Shown: piece after piece, positions 36,913 to 46,976 of the stretch
How the letters are laid out: each line of letters starts with the position of its first letter
Numbering within the stretch: the first letter of the stretch is position 1
From: Vibrio sinaloensis
GTDB taxonomy: Bacteria; Pseudomonadota; Gammaproteobacteria; Enterobacterales; Vibrionaceae
Length of the DNA: 64,000 nucleotides
Reading direction: 5' to 3'
Assembly: GCF_023195835.1 (NCBI RefSeq)
Contig: NZ_CP096199.1
Location: 2,790,001-2,854,000 of the forward strand
The notes under the pieces: generated by a model
Database searches by the model: none
Told to the model about the DNA's origin: nothing
What the model saw: the letters and a program-made list of their open reading frames with translations, nothing else
Position numbers and translations under genes: made by a program

Positions 36913-37841
36913 TAGTCACTGCCCTTCTTTTTCGCTCGTGGATGAGCCTGGTCGTAAACTTGAGCGAGATGCTGGAAATCTAAGTGGGTATAGATTTGCG
37001 TTGTCGAGATGTTTTCATGTCCGAGCAGCTCTTGTACCGCTCGCAGGTTATTGCTCGACTCCAGCACATGTGTCGCAAATGAATGGCGTAATTTATGCGG
37101 ACTAATATGGCTTGAGACCGCTTGTTTTTGCCCCCACTCAGCCATACGCTTTTGCACGTTGCGGTGAGAAATTCGACCACCCAACTTTGATACAAACAGC
37201 GCTGGCTCATCAGACTTTGCTAACGTCGGGCGCACTTTTAGCCACTTACCCACCCATTCGGCCGCCATGCCCGAAAACGGGACTTTGCGCTCTTTGTCAC
37301 CTTTACCCACGACGCGCAGTTCGCCGGACGACAAGCTAACGTCTTTGACATTGACACTGACCATTTCCGCCAAACGCAAACCTGCGCCATACATCAGCTC
37401 CATCATGGCTCGATCTCGAATCGACAACGGATCATCCTCATTCACCTCAAGCAGTTGACTGACTTCATCGACATCGAGATTCTTCGGCAGTGGACGCTTT
37501 TTACGCGGCGCTGAAACGCCTTTGGCTGGATTGGCACTCATTTCTCCACGTAAGATCAGAAAATCAAAAAAGCTACGCAATGACGAAAGACGGGTGGCCA
37601 AACTGCTGGCTTTCATGCCCTCGCGCATGCCCTTGCTGGCCAACTGGCGCACCCAGCCTGCATCCACTTGTTGCCAATGTTTGAGGCCAAGGTGGTGCAG
37701 GTGCTGCGCCATGGTTTGCAACTGCTGTTTGTAGTTACGCTGAGTGTGTAGGCTCAACCCCTTTTCGCTCCGTAAATATTCATAGAAGCGTTCGAGGGGA
37801 GCTTGTAGGCCGTTAGGCAGAGGTGTGGCTGATTCGCTCAT
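36912..37841 (-). CDS. xerC: Tyrosine recombinase XerC
   Basis: Works with XerD at dif to resolve chromosome dimers. The 309-residue protein (from ATG 37841; the ATG at 37871 adds 10 atypical residues) has an N-terminal SAM-like core-binding domain and the catalytic set: Arg156 (AGLRLAEM), Lys180, His249 and Arg252 (HKLRHSFATH), His275 (LGHENIS) and Tyr284 (TQIYTHLD). Its start overlaps DUF484 by 29 bases. Confidence 0.96.
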   Translation of the reverse strand: MSESATPLPNGLQAPLERFYEYLRSEKGLSLHTQRNYKQQLQTMAQHLHHLGLKHWQQVDAGWVRQLASKGMREGMKASSLATRLSSLRSFFDFLILRGEMSANPAKGVSAPRKKRPLPKNLDVDEVSQLLEVNEDDPLSIRDRAMMELMYGAGLRLAEMVSVNVKDVSLSSGELRVVGKGDKERKVPFSGMAAEWVGKWLKVRPTLAKSDEPALFVSKLGGRISHRNVQKRMAEWGQKQAVSSHISPHKLRHSFATHVLESSNNLRAVQELLGHENISTTQIYTHLDFQHLAQVYDQAHPRAKKKGSD

Positions 37842-38517
37842 GTTCGTCACTTTGCCATGGCAGAGCGTCAATCAAATGCGACACAACGAGCGCCAAGTGG
37901 CGTAAAAATAAGGTGTCCATATGCGGCTGAAAATGTCCCCCATCACTGCTGGAAAACACCAATACCCCTTGTAGATGCTTTTTCTGCAACGGCAATACCA
38001 CATACGATCCCATTTCTGGCGCGTGTGAGCGTTCACCAAACAGCAGTTCACGGTCGACTTTACGCATCCGACCGAGGTAGGCCTCTTTGCCATTAAGATG
38101 ATTAGTTGCAAAACGTTGGTAGTGCTCGCGGCTCAGTCCATAGCGAGTCGACTCACTATTAAACAGACGTAAATACGCTACTAACCCCAATGATTTGGCC
38201 ATCTCTTCAATCGCTTTCACCACATCAGCCAAGGCATCACATTTGAGGATCTGCTCTTGCAACTGCATAAACTCATGAAAGGTTTGATCGTTACTTTTTG
38301 CCAATGACATTAGCGCGGTGATCTCTTCTTCCAGCTCTTCAATCCGCTGCCTTTGACGGTTCATTTGTACATGAACCAGCGACACGGCACCTTGCTCTTG
38401 GTGGTTCAGGGCCAGTCTGTCAACCAACTCGCGGCGATGGTTAAAAAAGTCCGGATTGTCACGTAGATATTCGGCCACCGCTTCGGCCGTCAGTGCATCC
38501 GCTTCAATTTGAGACAC
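37813..38517 (-). CDS. yigA: DUF484 family protein (YigA)
   Basis: A 234-residue protein with an N-terminal EAVAEYLRDNPDFFNHRREL helix, a coiled coil around 50-80 (RQRIEELEEEITALM) and a C-terminal GAF-like domain. DUF484 genes sit between dapF and xerC throughout the gammaproteobacteria. Function unknown. It begins 18 bases after dapF ends. Confidence 0.9.
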   Translation of the reverse strand: MSQIEADALTAEAVAEYLRDNPDFFNHRRELVDRLALNHQEQGAVSLVHVQMNRQRQRIEELEEEITALMSLAKSNDQTFHEFMQLQEQILKCDALADVVKAIEEMAKSLGLVAYLRLFNSESTRYGLSREHYQRFATNHLNGKEAYLGRMRKVDRELLFGERSHAPEMGSYVVLPLQKKHLQGVLVFSSSDGGHFQPHMDTLFLRHLALVVSHLIDALPWQSDEHERISHTSA

Positions 38518-38535
38518 TTGAATTCCTTGTTAGTA

Positions 38536-39366
38536 TTAGCAGCTAAGTTGACCGTCAAACACATGGGTTGCCGGTCCTGTCATGTAAAGCGGCTTGCCTG
38601 GCCCTTGCCAACGAATGTTGAGCGTCCCGCCTGGCAGGCGCACGGTGACGTTATCATCAAGCACCCCTTGCACAATACCGACCGCAACCGCGCCACAGGC
38701 ACCGCTACCACAGGCTTGGGTTTCACCTGCACCGCGCTCATACACGCGCAGATTCACTTCATTGCGATTGACGACCTGCATAAAGCCCGCATTGACTCGC
38801 TCTGGGAATCGTTCATGTGATTCGAGTAACGGACCTAATGTTTCCACGTCTGCGGTGGTGACGTCATCCACCACGGTCACCACATGTGGGTTACCCATGC
38901 TGACCGCGCCACAAAATAGCGTGTGCTCTTCAGTGCGGAGAATGTAGGTTTTTTCAGTTTGTTTGGCTTTAAACGGGATCTTACTTGGCTCAAACTCAGG
39001 GACGCCCATGTTGACCGTCACCTGATCATCTTCTTCAATGTTGAGCACCATTTTACCCTTTTTAGTGCTAACACTGATGCTGTACTTATTGGTTAAGCCC
39101 TTCATACGCACAAACCGGGCAAAACAACGCGCACCATTACCACACTGTTCCACTTCGCTGCCATCGGCATTAAAAATTCGATAGTGGAAGTCGGTTTCCG
39201 GGTCATACGGTGCTTCAACCACCAGCAGTTGGTCAAAACCTACGCCAGTGTGACGATCCGCCAAGCGACGGATCAAATCAGGGGAAAAGAAAATGTTTTG
39301 CGTAATGCAGTCGACGACCATGAAGTCATTACCCAAACCGTGCATTTTAGAAAAATGGAAATGCAT
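38536..39366 (-). CDS. dapF: Diaminopimelate epimerase DapF
   Basis: Converts LL- to meso-diaminopimelate for peptidoglycan and lysine. The 276-residue protein has both catalytic cysteines, Cys75 in EQCGNGARC and Cys219 in QACGSGACG, and the opening [11 protein letters not shown]. It follows lysA by only 10 bases, so the enzyme making meso-DAP and the one decarboxylating it are on one message. Confidence 0.97.
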   Translation of the reverse strand: MHFHFSKMHGLGNDFMVVDCITQNIFFSPDLIRRLADRHTGVGFDQLLVVEAPYDPETDFHYRIFNADGSEVEQCGNGARCFARFVRMKGLTNKYSISVSTKKGKMVLNIEEDDQVTVNMGVPEFEPSKIPFKAKQTEKTYILRTEEHTLFCGAVSMGNPHVVTVVDDVTTADVETLGPLLESHERFPERVNAGFMQVVNRNEVNLRVYERGAGETQACGSGACGAVAVGIVQGVLDDNVTVRLPGGTLNIRWQGPGKPLYMTGPATHVFDGQLSC

Positions 39367-39376
39367 AGGACTTCAA

Positions 39377-40630
39377 TTACTCCGGAAGTACGTTTTCAAG
39401 CGCCCACAAACTCGAGAGCTGTTCTCGCTCGCGAACTAAATGCGCTTGGTTGCCATCGACCATCACTTCAGCGGCGCGGCAACGTGTATTGTAGTTAGAG
39501 GACATCACAAAACCATACGCACCCGCAGAGCGCACGGCTAATAGATCGTTCTCTTGCAGCACCAATGAGCGATCTTTACCTAAGAAGTCCCCCGTTTCAC
39601 AAATAGGGCCAACCAAATCATAGGTCAAAGCCTCACCCTCTCTCGGCGCTACTGGCACAATATCTTGCCACGCCTGATAGAGCGCAGGACGCATCAGATC
39701 ATTCATCGCCGCATCAATGATGGCGAAGTTCTTGTGCTCGGTGTGCTTAAGAAACTCAACCTTGGTCAGCAATAAACCGGCATTGGCAGCAATCGCGCGA
39801 CCCGGCTCAAAGATCAACTCGAGGTCTTGATGATTAGTCAAACGACCCAACAAGGCTTTTGCATAATCCGACGGCTCTGGCGGCAACTCATCACGGTACA
39901 CAACGCCAAGACCGCCACCAACATCCAAGTGCTCAATGGTAATGCCTTGCGCTTTAAGGTCATCTATCAGCGCGAGCAGTCTATCTGTCGCATCAATAAA
40001 TGGTTCAATATCAGTAAGCTGCGATCCGATATGGCAGTCGATGCCCTTCACCGTCAGATGTTCGAGACTTGAAGCAAACTGGTACACCGCCGGCGCTCGG
40101 TCAAATGCGATACCGAACTTGTTGTCACGTAGACCCGTAGAGATATAAGGGTGGGTATGGGCATCAACATCAGGATTGATGCGTAGTGAAATCGGCGCTT
40201 TCACCCCAAGCTCACCAGCCACTTTGTTTAGTCGCTCGAGCTCCGGCTCAGACTCAACATTGAAACACTTGATCCCAAGTTCAAGCGCGCGCTTCATTTC
40301 CGCTTCTGTTTTGCCAACGCCAGAGAAAACCACTTTGCTCGGTTCACCACCTGCCGCGATCACTCGCTCAAGCTCACCACCAGAGACGATATCAAAGCCC
40401 GAACCTAAACGTGCCAACGCATTAAGTACACCCAAGTTAGAGTTCGCTTTCACTGCATAACAAACCAAATGTGGATGCTCACCGACCGATTTATCGAAAG
40501 CGTGCCAATGACGCTCCAACGTCGCACGAGAATAAACATAGAGAGGCGTGCCAAACTGCTCGGCCAGGTCGGTTAATGCGACACCTTCGGCCCATAGTTG
40601 GCCATCATCCTGATAGTTGAAGTAATCCAA
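39377..40630 (-). CDS. lysA: Diaminopimelate decarboxylase LysA
   Basis: PLP enzyme for the last step of lysine synthesis. The 417-residue protein has the PLP lysine (YAVKANSN, Lys61), the HIGSQ and glycine-rich GGGLGV motifs, EPGRAIAANAG, and the intersubunit CETGDFLGKDR. The placement between lptM and dapF differs from E. coli, where lysA is elsewhere with lysR. Confidence 0.97.
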   Translation of the reverse strand: MDYFNYQDDGQLWAEGVALTDLAEQFGTPLYVYSRATLERHWHAFDKSVGEHPHLVCYAVKANSNLGVLNALARLGSGFDIVSGGELERVIAAGGEPSKVVFSGVGKTEAEMKRALELGIKCFNVESEPELERLNKVAGELGVKAPISLRINPDVDAHTHPYISTGLRDNKFGIAFDRAPAVYQFASSLEHLTVKGIDCHIGSQLTDIEPFIDATDRLLALIDDLKAQGITIEHLDVGGGLGVVYRDELPPEPSDYAKALLGRLTNHQDLELIFEPGRAIAANAGLLLTKVEFLKHTEHKNFAIIDAAMNDLMRPALYQAWQDIVPVAPREGEALTYDLVGPICETGDFLGKDRSLVLQENDLLAVRSAGAYGFVMSSNYNTRCRAAEVMVDGNQAHLVREREQLSSLWALENVLPE

Positions 40631-40658
40631 AGTACTTTCCCTTATATTCTGATTTTAA

Positions 40659-40778
40659 TTATTGCGTCGGCTGCTCATTTTGTTGAGCATCTTCTGGCAT
40701 GTAAAGTGGCCCTGTTTGCCCACAGCCCGCTAGCCCAAGGACTGAAACGATAAAGAGTGTTATGAGTGATTTTTTCAT
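40659..40778 (-). CDS. lptM: LPS translocon maturation lipoprotein LptM (YifL)
   Basis: A 39-residue lipoprotein precursor: signal MKKSLITLFIVSVLGLAGC with lipobox LAGC, then the family motif GCGQTGPLYMPED and a polar tail. In E. coli LptM (YifL) helps the LPS translocon protein LptD mature. The ATG at 40778 fits the signal peptide; the reading to 40898 runs across the promoter shared with cyaY. First gene of the lptM-lysA-dapF operon. Confidence 0.88.
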   Translation of the reverse strand: MKKSLITLFIVSVLGLAGCGQTGPLYMPEDAQQNEQPTQ

Positions 40779-40853
40779 CGGTTGTATCGTGATTATTCTG
40801 TCAATGCCCCCTATAATCGCACCACACTCAAGAAAAGCAATAGGATAGATAGG

Positions 40854-41168
40854 ATGAATGAGACTGAATTTCATCAACTGGTAGATGTTCAAATGCAAAT
40901 CATCGAAGAATTGATTGATGATTCAGGCGCAGACATCGATTATGAGACGTCTGGTAATGTGATGACCCTAGAATTTGAGGATCGTAGCCAGATTATTATC
41001 AATCGTCAGGAGCCGATGAAAGAAGTTTGGTTAGCCTCGAAATCCGGCGGTTTTCACTTTGCTTATGTGGACCAAGAGTGGCGCTGCTCGAAAACCGGGC
41101 TTGAGTTAATCGCTATGGTTAAGCAAGAGTGTGAAAAACACGCCAACGAAGCGATCGATTGGGCTTAA
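40854..41168 (+). CDS. cyaY: Frataxin-like iron protein CyaY
   Basis: A 104-residue bacterial frataxin that binds iron and modulates IscS-dependent Fe-S cluster assembly. It has the acidic first helix (IEELIDDSGADIDYE), the beta-sheet core GNVMTLEF and RSQIIINRQEP, and KEVWLASKSGGFHF. A TAGGAT site precedes the ATG; the extension to 40782 overlaps the divergent promoter. Convergent with cyaA. Confidence 0.96.
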   Translation: MNETEFHQLVDVQMQIIEELIDDSGADIDYETSGNVMTLEFEDRSQIIINRQEPMKEVWLASKSGGFHFAYVDQEWRCSKTGLELIAMVKQECEKHANEAIDWA

Positions 41169-41188
41169 GCAACCTCCACGCAACACAT

Positions 41189-41219
41189 AAAAAAAGAGCA
41201 TCTCAGATGCTCTTTTTTG
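41189..41219. terminator. Bidirectional terminator between cyaY and cyaA
   Basis: Stem AAAAAAGAGCATCT/AGATGCTCTTTTTT with one unpaired base at the centre, between convergent genes. Confidence 0.92.
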
Positions 41220-41220
41220 C

Positions 41221-43749
41221 TTATCCGTTGACGATTTTACTCGGTCTTGAGTAACTCGCCCCATCATTTCGGTATGGGACAATATACGGTTCGTCATCTT
41301 CAGGATGAACGATTTGGTAGTACTGAGGCAAATTGAAATTGATCAATTTGGAGGAGACAGAGTTATCGTCTTGAACTGAAGTGTAGAAGCTGTTGACGCT
41401 CGCGATCATCTCATCTTTCTCACCTTTAAACTGGTGATACACTTCCACTCGGTTTGCCTCATCTAACACATAGATGTTGAAGCCTTTGTCGTTATCTTCG
41501 AAAAAGAACTGCACTAGGCCTTCACTGGCAAAACCATCGATCACTTCCGGCATCTGGTAGTCTTGCTCTTTATCGAGCATTAATAATGGCGAACCTTGCA
41601 GTTTGTTGGTGGAGATACTGCGATAGAAGTCGACCGAATTTTCGAGCATCTGCACCGAAACGCCTCGACGTTCGAAAAACAGACCAAAAGTTTGCTGACC
41701 TAGGCGTAGCGCCTTAAAACGGCGACGCTTCTCTTGCTCTACCGGCTTGAGGCGCAAATCAATGCACTCTGCCAGTAGCTGATACACTTTGTTGCGCATC
41801 ACACCACGTAAGTTCTTGCTGTAGCAGAACACATCGACCGATTCGGGTGGAATCGCATCTTGGTGCATCTTACCCAGTACCGTTTTCAGCGCATCTAACA
41901 TCGCGGTTTGGCCTTGGAAATGCAGAGTACGCACTTCATGCCAAGAGTTACGGTAAACCAGATCAACACTGCCAACTAGGCTATTCTGTTCCGCGCCAAA
42001 GCTAAAGATGTCGGTCGTTTTCGGATCCAGTTTCAGTGATTTACCACTTAATTCGGTGGTAGGGTCATTCTCAAAGTTGATGAACATCGCCAACTGGCTG
42101 ATCTCGCATGGGCTCGACAATGCTTGCATGGTCGGGCGGCGCTTACGCAGCGAGAAGGTGTTACGTAAGTCACTGACCATCTGATAGAACTTGTCGATAT
42201 CAAGATGTGCATCGCGGATCACAGAGTGCAAACGTGTCGACTCAGTAATTAAGCCATTAAAAAATGACCAAGCGACCAATTTACTCAAATACTCGTTATG
42301 TTCGAGCGGCGCCTGACCAATAATTCGATGTGGTGTGAGCGGTTGCTTGTAGAGATACCAACCGGCTTTGTTGGTGCGTCCAGGACGTACCTCGATAAAG
42401 GTCAGATCCGGCTCGTGCAAATCGGGCGAAATTTGAGGATTCAGTAGCGTGACTTTGCCTGGTAACACCTCAAACGCAGCATAGAGTTTACGCGCTAGAA
42501 TGCTGATGTCCTGAGGGCTGATCGCCGAAGTAATGTCATTGCGACGCGCAAACTGAATCAAGTTTCGATAGCTTTGCATCAAGGCATCAAGCAAGGCATG
42601 ATGCACCACTTTAACTTGTTCGACTTTCCAGTTTCGGCGATCGTCTAACTCGGCAATCACGTCACTCGACCACTGCCACTGTTCGACCATTTCACCCAGC
42701 GCCTGACGTCGCCAAGCCACCGAACCTGCATTGGGCTCACGTGACAACTTCTCGTGAGTTTTGAGATAGAAACAGCGACGAACTAAATCAAGGCGAGTCG
42801 TATCACCCACCCGCTCAAGATAACGAGTGACCTTCTCTAGCATTAAGTAATACGCATCCATACCATACAGGTCTGGTTCGTGAGCAAAAAAACGTCGTTT
42901 GGTGTCGATACTGAGCAGTTGAGTATGTGGGTACTCCCACGAATACGCCTCAAGCAGAATGGCTTTAAGTACCGATTTGTAAGGCGAGTCGATACTCTTG
43001 TACAACTGCCATAGGTTGGATCCGAAATACTCTTCGGCTGGAATTCGGTTTAGCTTACCGAAATCAATCCAATCACTACAATCGATATGGCCTTTACTGC
43101 ACAGATCTTGGACGTATTCGTCGTAGCACTCTTCCATCTCTGGCGGCACAATTTGCCACAGCAGGCGCTGACCCGCTAAACGCACCGCACTGCGATAAAA
43201 CTCATCAAGTAATAACAGGTGCTGTGACGAACCGCAGTTATCCCCTGTCATCGCTTCAGAGTGATTCGAGCGAAAACGCTGTTCGTCCATCAAAAAGAAA
43301 TTGGCTTCAACCCCTTGAGTCTGTGCCCAATCGGTAATCAGCAAACACTTATTGGTCAAACTTTCACGCGCCTCACAATCCATCTTTGGCGAAACGCACA
43401 CCCAAATATCTAAATCACTCGACGTGCTCTGACCAATCGAAGAAGTACTACCCATCGTGTATAGGCCGTAAATCTCAGGATGCTCACTGGTCGAGAGTGG
43501 TTGGCCAATAGTCAGCTCAGTATCTTCAACAAACTGCTGTTGAATCTCATTCAGCTCAAAGTCACGAATCCCATAAGGAACATTCGCGTCATAATAGCCA
43601 GGGAATAGCGGATGGTTGAAATGAAGAAGGGTAGGAATCAAATGGAACACTCGTTGACTGGACAGATCCATAAGAGCCAGCGCACGCTCAATGCGTTGCT
43701 GGTTGAGATTATCGAGTCGAGTTGTAAGCGTCTTGGTGTAAGCCTGCAA
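41221..43749 (-). CDS. cyaA: Class I adenylate cyclase CyaA
   Basis: Makes cAMP for CRP. The 842-residue protein has the nucleotidyltransferase signature MGSTSSIGQS-x3-DLD (Gly100, Ser101; Asp112, Asp114) and a regulatory C-terminal half with the conserved GFASEGLVQFFFE block. The start codon is TTG, read with a good AAGGAA site; E. coli cyaA also uses TTG, which limits its translation. A CRP-like site lies 65-86 bases upstream, consistent with feedback repression. Divergent from hemC. Confidence 0.96.
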   Translation of the reverse strand: MQAYTKTLTTRLDNLNQQRIERALALMDLSSQRVFHLIPTLLHFNHPLFPGYYDANVPYGIRDFELNEIQQQFVEDTELTIGQPLSTSEHPEIYGLYTMGSTSSIGQSTSSDLDIWVCVSPKMDCEARESLTNKCLLITDWAQTQGVEANFFLMDEQRFRSNHSEAMTGDNCGSSQHLLLLDEFYRSAVRLAGQRLLWQIVPPEMEECYDEYVQDLCSKGHIDCSDWIDFGKLNRIPAEEYFGSNLWQLYKSIDSPYKSVLKAILLEAYSWEYPHTQLLSIDTKRRFFAHEPDLYGMDAYYLMLEKVTRYLERVGDTTRLDLVRRCFYLKTHEKLSREPNAGSVAWRRQALGEMVEQWQWSSDVIAELDDRRNWKVEQVKVVHHALLDALMQSYRNLIQFARRNDITSAISPQDISILARKLYAAFEVLPGKVTLLNPQISPDLHEPDLTFIEVRPGRTNKAGWYLYKQPLTPHRIIGQAPLEHNEYLSKLVAWSFFNGLITESTRLHSVIRDAHLDIDKFYQMVSDLRNTFSLRKRRPTMQALSSPCEISQLAMFINFENDPTTELSGKSLKLDPKTTDIFSFGAEQNSLVGSVDLVYRNSWHEVRTLHFQGQTAMLDALKTVLGKMHQDAIPPESVDVFCYSKNLRGVMRNKVYQLLAECIDLRLKPVEQEKRRRFKALRLGQQTFGLFFERRGVSVQMLENSVDFYRSISTNKLQGSPLLMLDKEQDYQMPEVIDGFASEGLVQFFFEDNDKGFNIYVLDEANRVEVYHQFKGEKDEMIASVNSFYTSVQDDNSVSSKLINFNLPQYYQIVHPEDDEPYIVPYRNDGASYSRPSKIVNG

Positions 43750-43813
43750 GGGAGTTTCCTTGAATCATTTCCTAGATGGCGCCTTGACTATTAATTGTTC
43801 TAAAGCACCAACA

Positions 43814-43835
43814 AAACGTGATCAATCTATCATTT
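43814..43835 (-). promoter_or_regulatory. CRP-like site in the cyaA promoter region
   Basis: The sequence ACGTGATCAAT with a weak second half (TATCA) sits about where E. coli cyaA has its CRP site, and the ATTGATCACGTTTT core is the same on the cyaA strand. The half sites are imperfect, as in E. coli. Infers negative control of cyaA by CRP-cAMP. Confidence 0.6.
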
Positions 43836-44084
43836 TTCTTCGGATTGGTAAAGAAATGTACGATCGATTCGACACATTTTTGTCCATCTGATTTTGCCGC
43901 TGTTAGTGTGGTACGTAACTACTATTAATAATAATAGCCTATTTTACAAACGAGACATAAATCACACTCTTTTGATGATTATGTGCTAGCGACAGCTATC
44001 TCTCAACCGATTGAGTATGCAGTAATGCTTTTTTATCCGACAATGGTAGGATGATGTCCATTCACTTGTTACCACTAGAAGACT

Positions 44085-45023
44085 ATGACTGATAACTCTC
44101 CAATTCGTATCGCGACACGCAAAAGTCCACTCGCACTCTGGCAAGCTCATTTCGTTAAAGATGCTTTACAACAAGCTCACCCAGGCTTAGAAGTTGAGTT
44201 GGTCACTATGGTGACCAAAGGTGACATCATTTTGGACACACCACTGGCAAAAGTCGGTGGCAAAGGCTTGTTTGTAAAAGAATTGGAAGTGGCGATGTTG
44301 GAAGGGCGCGCCGACCTTGCCGTCCATTCAATGAAAGATGTCCCTGTCGATTTCCCACCGGGATTAGGGCTGGTCACCATTTGCGAACGTGAAGATCCGC
44401 GTGATGCGTTTGTTTCCAATACCTACAACAGCATCGACGACTTACCGCAAGGCGCTATCGTGGGCACGTGTAGTCTGCGTCGCCAATGTCAGCTTAAAGA
44501 AGCCCGTCCCGATTTGGTGATCAAAGAGCTACGTGGAAACGTTGGTACCCGCTTAGCTAAGCTGGATGCGGGTGAGTATGATGCCATTGTTCTTGCCGCC
44601 GCAGGCCTTAAGCGCCTTAAGTTAGAAGCACGTATCAAGAGCATCATCGAGCCAGAACAATCTCTGCCGGCTGTTGGTCAAGGGGCGGTGGGTATTGAGT
44701 GTCGTCTTGATGACGAGCGTTTAATCAAATTGCTTGAGCCACTTAGCCACAAAGAGACCACAGATCGAGTGCTGTGCGAGCGAGCAATGAACTTAACCCT
44801 AGAGGGGGGCTGCCAGGTGCCAATCGGTAGCTACTCAATTATCGATGGCGACAACATCTGGCTACGCGCTTTAGTTGGCGAACCGGACGGTTCAAAGATT
44901 GTTCGTGGTGAGATCCGTGGTTCTCGTACTGATGCTGAAGCTCTTGGTGTAGAACTTGCCAACCAACTATTGGCAGATGGTGCAAAAGAGATTCTGACTA
45001 AACTCTACGCGGAACACGAGTAA
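44085..45023 (+). CDS. hemC: Hydroxymethylbilane synthase HemC
   Basis: Polymerises four porphobilinogens in heme synthesis. The 312-residue protein has [21 protein letters not shown] (catalytic Asp85), [11 protein letters not shown] and GNVGTRL, and the dipyrromethane-cofactor Cys243 in GGCQVPIG. First gene of hemC-hemD-hemX-hemY, divergent from cyaA as in E. coli. Confidence 0.97.
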   Translation: MTDNSPIRIATRKSPLALWQAHFVKDALQQAHPGLEVELVTMVTKGDIILDTPLAKVGGKGLFVKELEVAMLEGRADLAVHSMKDVPVDFPPGLGLVTICEREDPRDAFVSNTYNSIDDLPQGAIVGTCSLRRQCQLKEARPDLVIKELRGNVGTRLAKLDAGEYDAIVLAAAGLKRLKLEARIKSIIEPEQSLPAVGQGAVGIECRLDDERLIKLLEPLSHKETTDRVLCERAMNLTLEGGCQVPIGSYSIIDGDNIWLRALVGEPDGSKIVRGEIRGSRTDAEALGVELANQLLADGAKEILTKLYAEHE

Positions 45024-45028
45024 CTATA

Positions 45029-45784
45029 ATGGCAGTGCTGGTCACACGGCCGGGACAACAAGGCCTCGAGCTTTGTCAGCAACTTTCCGAGGCGGGGGTA
45101 GCCAGCTATCACCAGCCTCTGATCGACATTACTCCCGGAGAGCAGCTTTCCGGGTTAGAAACTGCCATTGATGATTTTGATATCATCATTGCCGTCAGTC
45201 AGCACGCCGTTACAGCAACCGATCAGTACCTCACTCAACAAGCCCACCTCTGGCCCACAAGCGCAACCTACCTTGGCGTTGGTCAAAAAACTGCACATGT
45301 TTTAAGCAAAGTCACCCAACAAAAAGTACACTACCCTGAGCGCAGCGATAGTGAGCATCTGCTGAGTTTGGATGCCCTAAGCGAGGTATCAGGAAAACGA
45401 GTATTGATTCTGCGTGGTAACGGGGGTCGAGAGCTGATCTTTGACACCCTATCCGCCCGCAAAGCTAAGGTTGAGTATCGCGAAGTCTACAAGCGACAAA
45501 ACCTCGCTCTCCGCTCAGATTTACTGATCCCAATCTGGCAAGATAAACAGATAACTCAATTGATCGTCACCAGTTCAGGTCAGTTAGAGCACTTGCTATC
45601 ACAATTGACGCCTGCTCAACAGAACTGGTTATTTACGCTCCACTTATGGGTACCCAGTGAGCGTATCGCACAACAAGCACGAGAAGCCGGTTTTAAAGTG
45701 GTGACCAACACCTTCAGTGCCTCGAATTCAGTGTTATTGGCTGCTCTCCGGCCAACCCAACAGGATATAAGTAATGACAAGTAA
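45029..45784 (+). CDS. hemD: Uroporphyrinogen-III synthase HemD
   Basis: Closes and inverts hydroxymethylbilane to uroporphyrinogen III. At 251 residues it has the usual size, with the opening VLVTRPGQQGLELCQQL, LGVGQKTAHVL and the VTSSGQLEHLL region; this family is poorly conserved, and position after hemC (five bases) makes the call secure. It overlaps hemX by 11 bases. Confidence 0.94.
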   Translation: MAVLVTRPGQQGLELCQQLSEAGVASYHQPLIDITPGEQLSGLETAIDDFDIIIAVSQHAVTATDQYLTQQAHLWPTSATYLGVGQKTAHVLSKVTQQKVHYPERSDSEHLLSLDALSEVSGKRVLILRGNGGRELIFDTLSARKAKVEYREVYKRQNLALRSDLLIPIWQDKQITQLIVTSSGQLEHLLSQLTPAQQNWLFTLHLWVPSERIAQQAREAGFKVVTNTFSASNSVLLAALRPTQQDISNDK

Positions 45785-46976
45785 AAATAACAAAGACAAC
45801 ATTGCCCCTGACCGCGAAGAACATCAGGTAGAAGAAGCAAATCAATTAGAAACTCAAGCGTCTGACCAATCGAACCATACCGAAGAGACCATCAATACTG
45901 AAGCTCAAGCAGAACCAGCACCAGAGCCAGTGATACTGGAAGAGAAACAGGGCAAGCGCGGTGTCAAACTGGGTACGGTTGCTATTATTCTCTCACTGAT
46001 ATTCGGTGGCGGACTCACATTCCAAATGCAGCAGAAGCAAGCCGAGTACCAAACCCAAATTGAAGCGCTGCAGAATCAACTGACCCAGACTCAATCCGCC
46101 ATGCAATCTCAGCTCGAGTCAGCCACTCAACAGACTCTGGCTAAAGCGAGCGAAATGACTCACCGCGCTGAAACGGTATTAGCTCAACAGCAAAAGAGCA
46201 TTGAAAGCTTGCAGGTGGCAATGGCTGATGTCAAAGGTCGCCGCCCCAACGATTGGCTGCTTGCTGAAGCAGACTACTTAGTCAAACTCGCTGGACGTAA
46301 GCTGTTTCTTGAACATGATGTCGAAAGTGCGACTCGATTGATGGAAAGCGCCGATCAACGTATTGCCGCATTGAATGACCCAAGCCTAGTGCCGCTGCGT
46401 AAATCAATGGCGAACGATATTACTAAGTTGAAAACCATTCCAAATATTGACCGTGAAGGCCTGGTATTGCGCATTACCGCTCTGCAACAGCAGGTAGATA
46501 ATCTGCCTCTTGCCAATGCCCTGCTCCCAGAAGCGGAACAGCAGCAACAACAAGTCGTTTCACAAGATATTGTCGATTGGCAAGATAACTTGCTCACCTC
46601 GCTGAAAGACTTTTCTGAGAACTTTATTACCTTCCGCACTCGAGACGGAAATGTCATCCCGTTACTTTCGCCACAACAGCATTTCTATCTTAAAGAGAAT
46701 ATTAAAGCTAAGTTGGAGACCGCAATTAAAGCGGTATATGTAGAACAGCAAGAAATATACACCACGGCGCTAACAACGGCGGATAAGTGGTCTGCGACCT
46801 TCTTCAATCAAGACGCAAATCAAGTGATAGAGTTTAACAAAGCGCTCGAACAGCTAAGCCAGCAACAAGTTCAAGTTGATTATCCAGTCAAGCTCGAAAC
46901 TCAGCAGCAACTGTCTGACGTGATTCGCGAACGTTTACGCCGTGAAGTCACCACGCTGGTCACGGAGGATAAATAA
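45774..46976 (+). CDS. hemX: HemX inner-membrane protein
   Basis: A 400-residue protein: a polar, acidic N-terminus (1-60), one membrane helix (about 65-83), then a long coiled-coil-rich periplasmic part (QAEYQTQIEALQNQLTQ onward) and WLLAEADYLVKLAGRKLFLEHD, the HemX signature. Once annotated as a methyltransferase, which the sequence does not support. It overlaps hemD and hemY, so the four genes are one operon. Confidence 0.93.
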   Translation: MTSKNNKDNIAPDREEHQVEEANQLETQASDQSNHTEETINTEAQAEPAPEPVILEEKQGKRGVKLGTVAIILSLIFGGGLTFQMQQKQAEYQTQIEALQNQLTQTQSAMQSQLESATQQTLAKASEMTHRAETVLAQQQKSIESLQVAMADVKGRRPNDWLLAEADYLVKLAGRKLFLEHDVESATRLMESADQRIAALNDPSLVPLRKSMANDITKLKTIPNIDREGLVLRITALQQQVDNLPLANALLPEAEQQQQQVVSQDIVDWQDNLLTSLKDFSENFITFRTRDGNVIPLLSPQQHFYLKENIKAKLETAIKAVYVEQQEIYTTALTTADKWSATFFNQDANQVIEFNKALEQLSQQQVQVDYPVKLETQQQLSDVIRERLRREVTTLVTEDK

